The notes under the pieces: generated by a model
Database searches by the model: none
Told to the model about the DNA's origin: nothing
Seen by the model: only the letters and a program-made list of their open reading frames with translations
Shown: positions 1 to 7,891 of the stretch, in pieces
Position numbering within the stretch: the first letter of the stretch is position 1
How the letters are laid out: every line of letters starts with the position of its first letter
DNA from: Actinoplanes sp. L3-i22
GTDB lineage: Bacteria > Actinomycetota > Actinomycetes > Mycobacteriales > Micromonosporaceae
Length of the DNA stretch: 64,000 bases
Assembly: GCF_019704555.1 (NCBI RefSeq)
Contig: NZ_AP024745.1
Location: forward strand, 8,192,501 to 8,256,500
Reading direction: 5' to 3'
Program-made: the position numbers and the translations under genes

Positions 1-306
1 GTGAACACGCTCGCCGAGGCCGCCCGTGGTCTCGGGGCCGGCTGGTTCACCGTGATGTGGCGGGTGGTGCTGCCGAACATCCGCTCGGCGGTGCTGTCCG
101 CGGCGTTCCTGACCGTGGCGCTGGTGCTCGGCGAGTTCACCATCGCCTCGCTGCTGCACCGCACCAACCTGCAGGTCGCCATCGAGTTCCTGGGCAAGAG
201 CAGCGCCACCATGTCGGTCGCGGTCTCGCTGACCGCGCTGCTGCTCGCGTTCGTGCTGCTCCTGCTGCTGTCTCTGGTCGGCTCCACTCGAAGGGTCAAG
301 AAATGA
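1..306 (+). CDS. ABC transporter permease, C-terminal part (5' end outside window)
   Basis: This is the last 101 residues of a binding-protein-dependent importer permease whose start lies upstream of the window. Residues 5-24 read as the cytoplasmic EAA loop (EAARGLGAGWF...VVLP) that docks onto the ATPase. Two membrane segments follow, at about 31-52 and 72-93. The stop codon overlaps the start of the ATPase gene in an ATGA arrangement, so the two are translationally coupled. The ATPase is of the PotA/FbpC type, which suggests polyamine, iron(III) or a similar small ligand; the substrate cannot be read from this fragment. The GTG at position 1 is only the first in-frame codon, not a true start. 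Confidence 0.85.
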   Translation: MNTLAEAARGLGAGWFTVMWRVVLPNIRSAVLSAAFLTVALVLGEFTIASLLHRTNLQVAIEFLGKSSATMSVAVSLTALLLAFVLLLLLSLVGSTRRVKK

Positions 307-1319
307 GCGTCGCCGTCCACCTCAAGGGCCTTCGCCGTACGTTCGGTGCCGTGCACGCCCTCGACGACCTCGACCTGGAGATCGCGCCGGGCGAGCTGAT
401 CGCGCTGCTCGGCCCGTCCGGCTGCGGCAAGACCACCGCGCTGCGGGTGCTCGCCGGCCTGGAGGACGCGGACCAGGGACAGGTGCTGGTCGGCGGCAAG
501 GACGTCACCCGGCTGCCGGCCAACAAGCGCGACATGGGCATGGTGTTCCAGGCGTACAGCCTGTTCCCGCACCTGACCGCGCTGCAGAACGTCGAGTTCG
601 GGATGCGCCTGCGTGGGCGGAAGAAGCCGGCCGGGCGCGCGCAGGAGATGCTCGACCTGGTCGGGCTGAGCACGCACGCGAGCCGGTACGCCAGCCAGCT
701 CTCCGGCGGCCAGCAGCAGCGGGTCGCGCTGGCCCGGGCGCTGGCCATCGAGCCGACCGTGCTGCTGCTCGACGAGCCGCTGTCCGCGCTGGACGCCAAG
801 GTCCGGGTGCAGCTGCGCGACGAGATCCGCCGGATCCAGACCGAGGTCGGCACCACCACCCTGTTCGTCACCCACGACCAGGAGGAGGCGCTCGCCGTCG
901 CCGATCGGGTCGGCGTGATGAAATCCGGGAAATTGGAGCAGCTCGCCGCCCCGGCAGAGGTCTATCTGCGCCCCTCGACGGCTTTCGTGGCCGATTTCGT
1001 CGGGCTCAGCAACCGGCTGCCCGGCACCGTCGAGGGCGACGTGATCGAGGTGCTCGGCGATCGGCTCCCGCTGGTCGCACCGCACGCCGGGGGCGCCGCG
1101 ACGGCGTTGGTCCGGCCCGAGTCGGTGGGCGTCGTCCCTGATCCGGACGGGTCCGGCCGGGTGCTGACGGCCAGCTTCCTCGGCCCGACCAGCCGGGTCA
1201 CGGTGACCGTCGGTGATCATCTCGTGGTCGCCCAGGTCGCCAGTGGTGAGCTGCCCGGACTGGCCCCGGGCACCGCGGTGCGCCTGGAGCTGCGTCCGGT
1301 TCCGGTTGCGACCGAATAA
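303..1319 (+). CDS. ABC transporter ATP-binding protein, PotA/FbpC type
   Basis: A 338-residue ATPase that energises uptake together with the overlapping permease. Walker A is GPSGCGKTT (residues 37-45), the Q-loop is in VFQAYSLFP, the signature is LSGGQQQR, Walker B is LLLLDEP, and the switch histidine is in FVTHDQEEA. After about residue 240 comes the TOBE-like regulatory region seen in polyamine, iron(III) and sugar importers. The ATG at 303 is chosen because it overlaps the permease stop; the reading frame is open further upstream but that part is a shadow of the permease. The substrate is uncertain: the family includes spermidine/putrescine, iron(III) and 2-aminoethylphosphonate importers. 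Confidence 0.9.
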   Translation: MSVAVHLKGLRRTFGAVHALDDLDLEIAPGELIALLGPSGCGKTTALRVLAGLEDADQGQVLVGGKDVTRLPANKRDMGMVFQAYSLFPHLTALQNVEFGMRLRGRKKPAGRAQEMLDLVGLSTHASRYASQLSGGQQQRVALARALAIEPTVLLLDEPLSALDAKVRVQLRDEIRRIQTEVGTTTLFVTHDQEEALAVADRVGVMKSGKLEQLAAPAEVYLRPSTAFVADFVGLSNRLPGTVEGDVIEVLGDRLPLVAPHAGGAATALVRPESVGVVPDPDGSGRVLTASFLGPTSRVTVTVGDHLVVAQVASGELPGLAPGTAVRLELRPVPVATE

Positions 1320-1332
1320 ATCTACATAGGGC

Positions 1333-1360
1333 TTGACCCGCGCGTATCCACGTCTACCGT
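1333..1360 (+). promoter_or_regulatory. Predicted sigma-70-like promoter for a leaderless transcript
   Basis: TTGACC (1333-1338) and TACCGT (1355-1360) are separated by 16 bp. The ATG of the next gene begins only 7 nt after the -10 box and has no Shine-Dalgarno sequence, as expected for a leaderless actinobacterial transcript. Confidence 0.55.
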
Positions 1361-1367
1361 TCTGGTT

Positions 1368-1814
1368 ATGGACGGCGAGGAGTTCATCCACACGGCCCTC
1401 GTCGTGGCGTTCACGGCGGACGCGGGTCACCCCCGCGGCCTGCAGCACGCCATTGACGAGATCTACCGGCTGTTGCACGAGGCCCCGGCGGGCCACCCCG
1501 ATCTCGTCATCGGCTGGGGAGTTCTCTTCGACCTGCTCCAGGACCGGGCCGAGCGGTCCGGCGACCTGGGCGACTGGGACGCGCTGGTGCACGCGGCCGG
1601 GTGCATGGTGCTGGTCGCCGAGCCCGGCACCGAGCTGGCCGTGCGGGCCTGGCGGCGGCAGTGGCAGGCGCTGCTGCTGCGCCACCAGGTGACCCGGGAG
1701 CCGGCCGACCTGAAGGACGCCACCGTGGCCGCCGCGGCCCTCGCCGCGGCGGCCGCCGCCGTGCCCGCCCCGCCCCCGCAGCCGCGGTTGCGCCGGCTGT
1801 GGCGTTGCGATTGA
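1368..1814 (+). CDS. Hypothetical protein, 148 aa
   Basis: I do not recognise this protein. It is acidic and predicted helical over residues 1-110, with an Ala-rich stretch (about 120-135) and a Pro/Arg-rich tail ending in a Cys. There is no signal peptide or membrane segment. A promoter with a -10 box ending 7 nt before the ATG suggests a leaderless mRNA and supports this start. Several overlapping frames are also open, but only this one has a promoter and the codon bias of its neighbours. It stands alone between the ABC genes and the cellulase. Confidence 0.6.
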   Translation: MDGEEFIHTALVVAFTADAGHPRGLQHAIDEIYRLLHEAPAGHPDLVIGWGVLFDLLQDRAERSGDLGDWDALVHAAGCMVLVAEPGTELAVRAWRRQWQALLLRHQVTREPADLKDATVAAAALAAAAAAVPAPPPQPRLRRLWRCD

Positions 1815-1870
1815 TCCGCGGGGCGCTGTTTACACGTATCTGAGGTCGGGTTACAGTCGTCACCCCCGCA

Positions 1871-1884
1871 TGGGAGCGCTCCCA
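1871..1884. promoter_or_regulatory. CebR-type operator in front of the cellulase gene
   Basis: TGGGAGCGCTCCCA is a perfect 14-bp palindrome identical to the CebR operator known from cellulose-responsive genes of Streptomyces and other actinomycetes. It lies 27 bp before the TTG start of the GH5 cellulase, consistent with repression released by cello-oligosaccharides. The regulator gene is not in the window. Confidence 0.9.
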
Positions 1885-1911
1885 TAGCCATCCCCCAAAG
1901 GTGACGAAGCG

Positions 1912-3360
1912 TTGAAGCGTAGCTTGAAACTCATCCTGGCCTCGGCGCTCGCCGTGGCCACCGTCTCCACAGTGGCGTTCTTCGCCCTGCCGGCCAGCGC
2001 GGAGGCCGCCTCGTTCACCGTGACGAACTCGTGGAGCTCGGGCTACCAGGGCGAGGTCACGGTCACCAACCCGGCATCCTCCAAGATCGACACCTGGACG
2101 GTGGAGCTGACGCTCCCGGCCGGGTCGACGGTCGGCCAGAGCTGGAACGCGACGCTCACCGCGACCGGGCAGACGTTCCGGTTCACCCCGGCCGGGTGGA
2201 ACGCGACGATCGCCGGCGGCGCGGCGACCAGCTTCGGCTTCCTGGTGAACGGGACCGGGCGGCCGACGTCGTGCACGGTCAACGGGGAGTCCTGCACCGG
2301 CCTGACCGGGACGCCGTCAGCGACCGCGACCACCCCCAGCGCCGCACCGGCCACCACGTCGGCCTCCCCCGCGCCGTCGGTCACCAGCACCACCACCAGC
2401 GCCTCCCCGACGCCCACCTCGGCGGCGGGCACCACCCCGCTGGCGATCAACGGGCAGCTCAAGGTGTGCGGCACGAACCTCTGCAACGCGGCCGGCAAGA
2501 AGATCCAGCTGCGCGGGGTCAGCAGTCACGGCATCCACTGGTTCCCCAGCTGCTACACCGGCGCGGCACTCGACGCCCTCGCCACGGACTGGAACGCCGA
2601 CCTGTTCCGGATCGCGATGTACGTCCAGGAGGGCGGCTACGAGTCCGACCCGAGCGGGCTCACCACCAAGGTGAACAGCCTGGTCGACATGGCCGACGAC
2701 CGCGGGATGTACGCGTTGATCGACTTCCACGTCCTGAACCCCGGCGACCCGACGGTCAACCTGGCCCGGGCCAAGGAGTTCTTCGCCAAGGTGGCCGCCC
2801 GCAACGCGGCCAAGAAGAACGTGATCTACGAGATCGCCAACGAGCCCAACGGGGTCAGCTGGGCCACCATCAAGAGCTACGCCGAGCAGGTCATCCCGGT
2901 GATCCGGGCCAACGACCCGGACGGCGTCGTGATCGTCGGCACCCGCGGATGGTCGTCGCTGGGGGTCTCCGAGGGGTCGTCGTCGGCCGAGATCGTCGGC
3001 AACCCGGTGAACGCGTCGAACATCATGTACGCGTTCCACTTCTACGCGGCGTCGCACCAGGACAACTACCGGGCCGAGGTGACGACGGCGGCCGCCTCGC
3101 TGCCGCTGTTCGTCACCGAGTTCGGCACGGTCAGCGCCAGCGGGGACGGGGCGGTCGACACCGCGAGCACGAACGCCTGGCTCGACCTGCTCGACCGGTT
3201 GAAGATCAGTTACGCGAACTGGAACTTCGCCGACAAGAGTGAGGGCAGCTCGATCCTGAAGCCCGGCGCGTGCGCGGCCGGGACGTTCTCCGGCACGGGC
3301 GTGCTCACCGAGTCCGGCCAGCTGATCCGATCCCGGATCCGCACCGCCGACGACTTCTGA
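1912..3360 (+). CDS. Secreted endoglucanase: CBM2 - linker - GH5
   Basis: A 482-residue secreted cellulase that would cut beta-1,4-glucan. It has a Sec signal peptide (about 1-31, cut after ALPASAEA), a CBM2 cellulose-binding module (about 33-128, with the paired Cys of the family and surface Trp residues), a Thr/Ser/Pro linker (about 133-175) and a GH5 catalytic barrel (about 180-470). The acid/base is Glu311 in YEIANEPNG and the nucleophile is Glu403 in FVTEFGT. The TTG at 1912 is taken as the start because AAAGGTG precedes it and it opens directly into the signal peptide (KRSLKLI). The CebR operator just upstream indicates cellobiose-responsive control, and a strong hairpin follows the gene. 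Confidence 0.93.
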   Translation: MKRSLKLILASALAVATVSTVAFFALPASAEAASFTVTNSWSSGYQGEVTVTNPASSKIDTWTVELTLPAGSTVGQSWNATLTATGQTFRFTPAGWNATIAGGAATSFGFLVNGTGRPTSCTVNGESCTGLTGTPSATATTPSAAPATTSASPAPSVTSTTTSASPTPTSAAGTTPLAINGQLKVCGTNLCNAAGKKIQLRGVSSHGIHWFPSCYTGAALDALATDWNADLFRIAMYVQEGGYESDPSGLTTKVNSLVDMADDRGMYALIDFHVLNPGDPTVNLARAKEFFAKVAARNAAKKNVIYEIANEPNGVSWATIKSYAEQVIPVIRANDPDGVVIVGTRGWSSLGVSEGSSSAEIVGNPVNASNIMYAFHFYAASHQDNYRAEVTTAAASLPLFVTEFGTVSASGDGAVDTASTNAWLDLLDRLKISYANWNFADKSEGSSILKPGACAAGTFSGTGVLTESGQLIRSRIRTADDF

Positions 3361-3399
3361 TCGCCGATGGCCCGCCCTCCCCTGCGCGGGCCGTCGACT

Positions 3400-3428
3400 G
3401 CGGGCCGGGGCCCTACACCCCGGCCCGC
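3400..3428 (+). terminator. Hairpin terminator after the cellulase gene
   Basis: GCGGGCCGGGG (3400-3410) and CCCCGGCCCGC (3418-3428) form an 11-bp perfect stem with a 7-nt loop, followed by a modestly T-rich stretch, 40 bp after the stop codon. Confidence 0.7.
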
Positions 3429-3496
3429 TTCGGTTTTCCGGGTTTTCCACCGCAACCACCCGCGGACAGAAAAGGCCTACGCGGCTCGTGGTCCTT

Positions 3497-3630
3497 GGGT
3501 TTTCCGCAACCACCCGCGGACGTCGCCCTTTCGCTCCGAGCGTTCTGGGCGCCCCGCGCCCTGCTCGGATCGGAAGGGTCCCCGCGGGAGCGACGATCAG
3601 TTATCGGCCGCAGCGTAGGCAATATTCTTT
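3497..3630 (+). repeat. Dispersed palindromic intergenic element, copy A
   Basis: One of five copies of the same element (others at 7682, 13558, 33910 and 47878). It begins with GGGTTTTCCGCAACCACC, has the hairpin core TTCTGGGCGCCCCGCGCCCT, the invariant block GGTCCCCGCGGGAGCGACGA, then CAGTTATCGGCCGCAGC and an AT-rich tail. A second copy of only its left end lies at 3440-3467. Unlike the other four, this copy sits between two genes of the same direction (cellulase and ArsR). The rest of the 3361-3681 gap holds only the terminator. Confidence 0.85.
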
Positions 3631-3681
3631 ATGGTTATTGAAGTTGCTCCTTATATAAGCCTCCTCTGATAGGATTCCTCC

Positions 3682-4044
3682 GTGCATGCGTTCGATGTGC
3701 TCGGCGATCCGGTCCGGCGCCGCATCCTGGAGCTGCTCGCCGAGGGTGAGCAGAGTTCCGGCGCCGTGACCGCGGTGATTCGCGCCGAGTTCGGCATCTC
3801 CCAGCCGGCGGTGTCGCAGCATCTGCGGGTGCTGCGCGACAACGGCTTCGCCACCGTCCGGCCGGACGGAGCACGGCGGCTCTACGCGGTCGACGACACC
3901 GCGCTGCGCCAGGCCGACGAGTGGCTGAGCCGGTTCCGCAGATTCTGGACGCCACACCTCGCCGCGATGGCCACCGAGGTGGCCCGCGGGAAAAGAATGC
4001 GGCGCCTGGCCGCATCCGACGATCTCAGGAGCACCGATGATTGA
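3682..4044 (+). CDS. ArsR-family transcriptional regulator
   Basis: A 120-residue winged-helix DNA-binding protein. The N-terminus FDVLGDPVRRRILELLAEG is the classic ArsR opening, and the recognition helix lies in ISQPAVSQHLRVLRDNG (about 40-57), followed by the wing. There are no metal-binding Cys pairs, so this belongs to the ArsR group that partners AHSA1/SRPBCC proteins rather than the metal sensors. The next gene is such a partner and overlaps it by 8 bp. A second, unrelated-looking ArsR/AHSA1 pair occurs at 49165-49979. Confidence 0.88.
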   Translation: MHAFDVLGDPVRRRILELLAEGEQSSGAVTAVIRAEFGISQPAVSQHLRVLRDNGFATVRPDGARRLYAVDDTALRQADEWLSRFRRFWTPHLAAMATEVARGKRMRRLAASDDLRSTDD

Positions 4045-4678
4045 CGCGACCGAGCAGGTCAACAGCGTCCGGCGCACCCTCGCCGGCACGACCCTCGAGG
4101 CCGGCGAGGCCCGGGTGCTGACCATCAGCCAGGTCTACGACACCGACCTCGACGACATGTGGGACGTGGTCACCGACCCGGCCCGGATCGAGCGCTGGTT
4201 CCTGCCGATCTCCGGCGAGCTACGCGAGGGCGGAAAATACCAGTTCGAGGGGAACGCCGGCGGCACGGTCACCGGCTGCGACAAGCCGAACTCGTTCACC
4301 GCGACCTGGGAGTTCGGCGGCGGGATCAGCTGGATCGAGGTGCGGCTCACGCCCGAGGGCGACGGGCGCACCCGATTCGCCCTGGCGCACACCGCGCTCG
4401 CCGACGACGGCGACGAGCACTGGAAGCAGTTCGGGCCCGGCGCCGTCGGCGTGGGCTGGGACTCCGGGCTGCTCGGCCTGGCCATGCACCTCTCCGCGCC
4501 GGACGCGCCGCGCGACAACGACGCGATCATGGCGTGGATGGTGTCCGAGGACGGGAAGCGCTTCATGAAGCTGAGCAGCGAGGCGTGGGCCGCGGCGGAC
4601 GTCGCCTCCGGCGCCGATCCCGCCACGGCGGAGAAGCAGGCGGCGGCGACCTATGCGGCTTACACCGGGGCCGCTTGA
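4037..4678 (+). CDS. SRPBCC (AHSA1-like) domain protein
   Basis: A 213-residue protein of the START/Bet v1-like AHSA1 family, small-molecule-binding helix-grip folds. The segment with DMWDVVTDPARIERWFLPISG (about 36-56) is the family's N-terminal signature, and the central beta sheet (FEGNAGGTV...WEFGGGISWIEVRL) is typical. The C-terminal extension (about 160-213) is longer than in minimal members. The start codon lies inside the preceding arsR gene, so expression is coupled. These pairs are common in actinobacteria, but their ligand is generally unknown and I cannot assign one. Confidence 0.85.
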   Translation: MIDATEQVNSVRRTLAGTTLEAGEARVLTISQVYDTDLDDMWDVVTDPARIERWFLPISGELREGGKYQFEGNAGGTVTGCDKPNSFTATWEFGGGISWIEVRLTPEGDGRTRFALAHTALADDGDEHWKQFGPGAVGVGWDSGLLGLAMHLSAPDAPRDNDAIMAWMVSEDGKRFMKLSSEAWAAADVASGADPATAEKQAAATYAAYTGAA

Positions 4679-4915
4679 TTTCTTTCGGTACGGCGGTGGG
4701 CCCGGCCGGGTCGTGAGGTGACCGGGCCGGGCCGCGCCGTTCCGGTCGGCGGTCACGCCGCTGGGTCGGGGTCGGATCGCCGGCTGCACCGCGGGGCCGG
4801 GCCGCCGGTTGCGACGTCGGGTCATGTCGGGTCGCTGGGTTGTGCCGGGTCGCCGCTGCGGTGCCGGGCCGTGTCGTGGTTGCTTTCGTGGGCGGGATGC
4901 CGTATGCCGGGCGGT

Positions 4916-5263
4916 ATGGACGGGGAGAAGCTGCGGCAACACTGTCTCGCGAAGCCCGGGGCCTGGCAGGACGAGCCCTGGGAGGGCGACGTCGTGGTCA
5001 AGGTCGGCCCGAAGATCTTCGCGTTCCTGGGGAGCACGGGCACGACGGTCGGGGTGAAGTGCGGCAAGGGGCGGGACCTGGCCGACGAGTGGGTGACCCG
5101 GTTTCCCGAGGACGCTTCGGCCAGCGCCTACATCGGGCGATACGGCTGGAACACGCTGCGCCTGGGAGGCCGGATCCCGGCGGACGAGATCCTGGAGGCG
5201 GTCGACGCGTCCTATGACGCGGTCGTGGCCGCCCTCCCGAAGAAGGACCGGCCGCGGGAGTAG
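4916..5263 (+). CDS. MmcQ/YjbR-family DNA-binding-like protein
   Basis: A 115-residue protein of the MmcQ/YjbR family (CyaY-like fold, double-wing-like). The sequence has the expected N-terminal helix, the PWEGDVVVKVGPKIFAFLG strand pair, the KCGKGRDLADEW stretch and a WNTLRLGG region followed by a final helix ending in KKDRPRE. Function in the family is poorly defined. The ATG at 4916 gives the usual family length. An in-frame ATG at 4904 would add four residues; neither has a strong ribosome site. The frame is open further upstream, but that translation is Arg/Gly-rich and unlike protein. Confidence 0.75.
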   Translation: MDGEKLRQHCLAKPGAWQDEPWEGDVVVKVGPKIFAFLGSTGTTVGVKCGKGRDLADEWVTRFPEDASASAYIGRYGWNTLRLGGRIPADEILEAVDASYDAVVAALPKKDRPRE

Positions 5264-5310
5264 TCCCCCGGGGGCAGATCATCCACCACAGACGGTCCAG
5301 TGGCGCCACT

Positions 5311-5394
5311 GCCGGCTTGCCTGGCGTCGCCGCCTGCTTGCCTGGCGCCGCCGCCTGCTTGCCTGGCGCCGCCGCCTGCTTGCCTGGCGCCGCT
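5311..5394. repeat. Tandem repeat, 21 bp x 4
   Basis: Four adjacent copies of GCCTGCTTGCCTGGCGCCGCC (units start at 5311, 5332, 5353 and 5374, with one or two changes each). Several frames stay open across it, but the products (ACLPGAAACLPGAA...) look like repeat translations, not genes. Confidence 0.9.
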
Positions 5395-5584
5395 GCCCGC
5401 CGGTCGGTCACGGCTCCGGCCTGCTCGCTGTTTTGCTTGCCAGGCACCGCCCGCTCCTGGTCACGGCTGCGGCCGCCGCTAGCGGGAGTTGCCGCCTGCG
5501 GTGACTTCCGGGGGTACGCCGTGGGCCCGCTCCGCCGACGCCGCAAGCTCCCGGCTGGTGCTCAGGGCTGTCCCGGCGCGCTTG

Positions 5585-5759
5585 AACAGCCCTGAGCACC
5601 AGCCGAGCCGAGTGAGCTGGTGACCACGGCTGCCCAAGGCGCCCAGAACAGCCCTCACGACCAGCCGCGCCGAACGAGCTGGTGACCACGGCTGCCCAAG
5701 GCGTCCGGAACAGCCCTCACGACCAGCCGCGCGGGAGGAGCTGGTGACCACGGCTGCCG
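5585..5759. repeat. Direct repeat, 62 bp x 2.8
   Basis: Three copies start at 5585, 5647 and 5709, exactly 62 bp apart. Each begins AACAGCCCT and contains GAGCTGGTGACCACGGCTGC. With the 21-bp array this fills most of the 623-bp gap between the YjbR-type gene and the tetR gene. I see no credible gene in the gap. Confidence 0.9.
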
Positions 5760-5886
5760 TGAGGATCGCTTGCGGTTCTGGGCGGCTGGAGCCGGGGTGG
5801 TGCCATGGGCGCCGGGCCGCGGCTCGTTCCAGGCGAAACGGATCCACCGCGCGCTGTGGACAACCGCCGCGGGGGCGCTCGAGTCC

Positions 5887-6480
5887 CTAGGCTCGGGTGG
5901 ACGAGAGCACGAAGTCGACCAAGGCCGTGGCGTAGTGATCAGCGCCCGCGGCCACCTGATCGCGCAGGTGGGGAGGGGTAGCCAGCACATGATTCAGGAC
6001 GCCGCCGCAGACGCAGTCCAGCAGCAGGGTCACGCTCGTGTCGGGCCGCAGCTCGCCCCGGTCGATGGCCCGGCGGACGATCGCGCGGGCCGCCAGGACC
6101 TGGGACTCCTGTAACCGCTGCAGGTGGTCGCGGACCTCGGGCACCCGCTGGGCGTCGACCCGGAGCTGGAGCGCGGCGCGGCCGGCCTCGCCGAGGTAGG
6201 AGCGCTGGATCTGCCGGGCCAGGCTGATCAGGTCGTCGCGGACCGCGCCCGTGTCGATGTCCTCGATGCCGTTCAGGCGGGCTGTCAGGGCGGCCGCGAG
6301 CAGGGCTTCCTTGTTCGGCCAGCGGAGGTAGACGGAGGCTTTGCCGACCGCGGCCCGGCGGGCGACCGAGTCGACGGTGAAGCGGTGCCAGCCGTTCTCG
6401 CCGAACACCTCGGCGGCGGCCCGGGTGATCCGTTCGTCGACGTCGGGGTCGCGGGGACGCCCTTGTGGGGTTGCTGACAT
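5887..6480 (-). CDS. TetR-family transcriptional regulator
   Basis: A 197-residue TetR repressor. The helix-turn-helix is in residues 14-60 (DERITRAAAEVFGENGW, then FTVDSVARRAAVGKASVYLRWPNKEAL). The C-terminal ligand-binding half carries the TetR_C-like pattern of Arg-rich helices. It is divergent from the metallo-hydrolase gene, and the 84-bp gap holds three GTCTAGG half-sites that are the obvious target. The likely role is repression of the hydrolase and of itself, relieved by an unknown small molecule. Confidence 0.9.
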   Translation of the reverse strand: MSATPQGRPRDPDVDERITRAAAEVFGENGWHRFTVDSVARRAAVGKASVYLRWPNKEALLAAALTARLNGIEDIDTGAVRDDLISLARQIQRSYLGEAGRAALQLRVDAQRVPEVRDHLQRLQESQVLAARAIVRRAIDRGELRPDTSVTLLLDCVCGGVLNHVLATPPHLRDQVAAGADHYATALVDFVLSSTRA

Positions 6481-6515
6481 CGGGCCGCCTTCCGTTGCCG
6501 CGTGGATGTCGATCA

Positions 6516-6551
6516 GTCTAGGGTCGGTTTCCTAGACAAGAGTCGTCTAGG
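6516..6551. promoter_or_regulatory. Predicted TetR operator, three alternating half-sites
   Basis: GTCTAGG (6516-6522), CCTAGAC (6531-6537) and GTCTAGG (6545-6551) form two overlapping perfect inverted repeats with spacers of 8 and 7 bp. The middle arm is shared. The site ends 13 bp before the ATG of the hydrolase and 35 bp from the tetR start. Confidence 0.8.
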
Positions 6552-6564
6552 AAGTGGGGTTCGG

Positions 6565-7692
6565 ATGGCACCGGTGACCCGTGCGGCCGGCGACGCGATC
6601 GTCGTGACCGGTGTCGCGCAGCGTGAGGCCTGGAAGGCGCGCGTGCTGCCGCCGGTGGAGCACCTCACCGACGAGGCCGGGCGCCTGGCCGGCGGGATCT
6701 GGTCGGTGCCGGCGGAGCAACTCACCGACGGGGGCGGACACCCGGCAGGCGGGGGCGGGCGCCCGGCGGGTGGGATCTGGTCGGTGCCGGTGCCGATTCC
6801 GCGGAGTCCGTTGCGGTACACGCTGTCCTACCTGATTCCCGGGGATGACGGGCTGGTCGTCGTGGATCCGGGGTGGGACAGCGACGAGGGCTGGGCCGCG
6901 CTGCTCGACGGGCTGGCGGCGGCCGGGGCCGGGCCGGGGGATGTCACCGGCGTGGTCGTCACGCACGTGCACTCGGATCATCACGGGCTCTCCAAGCGGC
7001 TCCAGCAGGCCGGCGCCTGGGTGGCCATGCACCCGGCCGAGCGGGACGCGCTGGTCCCGACCGACTCCCCGGCCGACTGGCTGCGGGCGCATCACGTCCC
7101 GGAGGACGAGATCGCCGTGCTGGCCGGGACGATCGGGCAGCACCGGCTCGCCGCGCCCGCCCAGCCCGACCTGCTGCTGGAGGACGGCGACCCGGTGCCG
7201 CTCAAGGGGCGGAAGCTGCGTGTGGTGTGGACGCCGGGGCACACGCCCGGGCACATCTGCCTGGTCGACGCCGAGGCGGGGGTGCTGCTCACCGGGGATC
7301 ATCTGCTGCCGCGGATCAGTCCGAACATCGGGCTTCAGCGGCCGGGTTCGTCGCCGCTGGAGTCGTTCCTGGAGTCGCTGGCGAAGGTGGCCGAGCACGA
7401 CGGGCTGGACGCGCTGCCCGCTCATGAGTACCGGTTCCGTGGCATCGCGGCCCGCGCCCGTCAGCTGCGGGCGCACCACGAGCAGCGCTGCGAGGAGATC
7501 GTGGCGGTCGTCGAGAAGCTGGGCGCGCCGACGATCTGGCAGCTGGCCGAGCAACTGACCTGGTCACGGCCGTGGGCGGAGATCGGGACGATGCGGGTCG
7601 GCGCGGTGGCCGAGACCATGGCGCACGTCCGCTACCTGGCCGACCGGGGCGCGCTGCACTGGTCCGGTGACGCGGTAACCCGGGTTTTGTGA
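6565..7692 (+). CDS. MBL-fold metallo-hydrolase
   Basis: A 375-residue metallo-beta-lactamase-fold hydrolase. The metal motif THVHSDHHG is at about 133-141, with further ligands in TPGHTPGHICL and TGDHLLP. The C-terminal 70 residues form a winged-helix-like region often seen in the CPSF/LACTB2-like group. The ATG at 6565 follows AAGTGGGG and sits just after the operator; an earlier in-frame GTG at 6502 would run through the operator. Residues about 33-75 contain an imperfect internal duplication (LTD...GGIWSVP twice). The last codons and stop lie inside repeat element copy B. The substrate is unknown; the TetR pairing suggests an inducible detoxifying or thioester-type hydrolase. Confidence 0.85.
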   Translation: MAPVTRAAGDAIVVTGVAQREAWKARVLPPVEHLTDEAGRLAGGIWSVPAEQLTDGGGHPAGGGGRPAGGIWSVPVPIPRSPLRYTLSYLIPGDDGLVVVDPGWDSDEGWAALLDGLAAAGAGPGDVTGVVVTHVHSDHHGLSKRLQQAGAWVAMHPAERDALVPTDSPADWLRAHHVPEDEIAVLAGTIGQHRLAAPAQPDLLLEDGDPVPLKGRKLRVVWTPGHTPGHICLVDAEAGVLLTGDHLLPRISPNIGLQRPGSSPLESFLESLAKVAEHDGLDALPAHEYRFRGIAARARQLRAHHEQRCEEIVAVVEKLGAPTIWQLAEQLTWSRPWAEIGTMRVGAVAETMAHVRYLADRGALHWSGDAVTRVL

Positions 7693-7830
7693 AGTAACCG
7701 TGCCCACCCTCGGACGTCGCCCTGGAGGGTCTCGCGTTCTGGGCGCCCCGCGCCCTGCGAGGCCCGTAAGGGTCCCCGCGGGAGCGACGATCTGTACCCC
7801 GGCGGACCGAGGAAATGAAGATTTTGATCA
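7682..7830 (+). repeat. Dispersed palindromic intergenic element, copy B
   Basis: Same element as copy A, in the same orientation as the hydrolase gene before it. The left end GGGTTTTGTGAAGTAACC supplies the hydrolase stop codon (TGA 7690-7692). It keeps TTCTGGGCGCCCCGCGCCCT and GGTCCCCGCGGGAGCGACGA but is diverged in the segment corresponding to AGTTATCGGCC. It lies between convergent genes. Confidence 0.85.
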
Positions 7831-7844
7831 TTCGCTCGAAACCG

Positions 7845-7879
7845 CGACCGCCGCCGGCGAATGGCACCGGCGGCGGTCG
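7845..7879 (-). terminator. Hairpin terminator of the siderophore-binding lipoprotein gene
   Basis: CGACCGCCGCCGG (7845-7857) and CCGGCGGCGGTCG (7867-7879) form a perfect 13-bp stem with a 9-nt loop, starting 12 bp beyond the stop codon. There is no clear T tract, as is usual in actinobacteria. Confidence 0.75.
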
Positions 7880-7891
7880 GGATGGCGCGGA

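Noticed and set aside
5264..5880. Several open frames of 60-120 codons over the tandem repeats
   Set aside because: They translate repeat units in different frames and have no recognisable domain or ribosome site.
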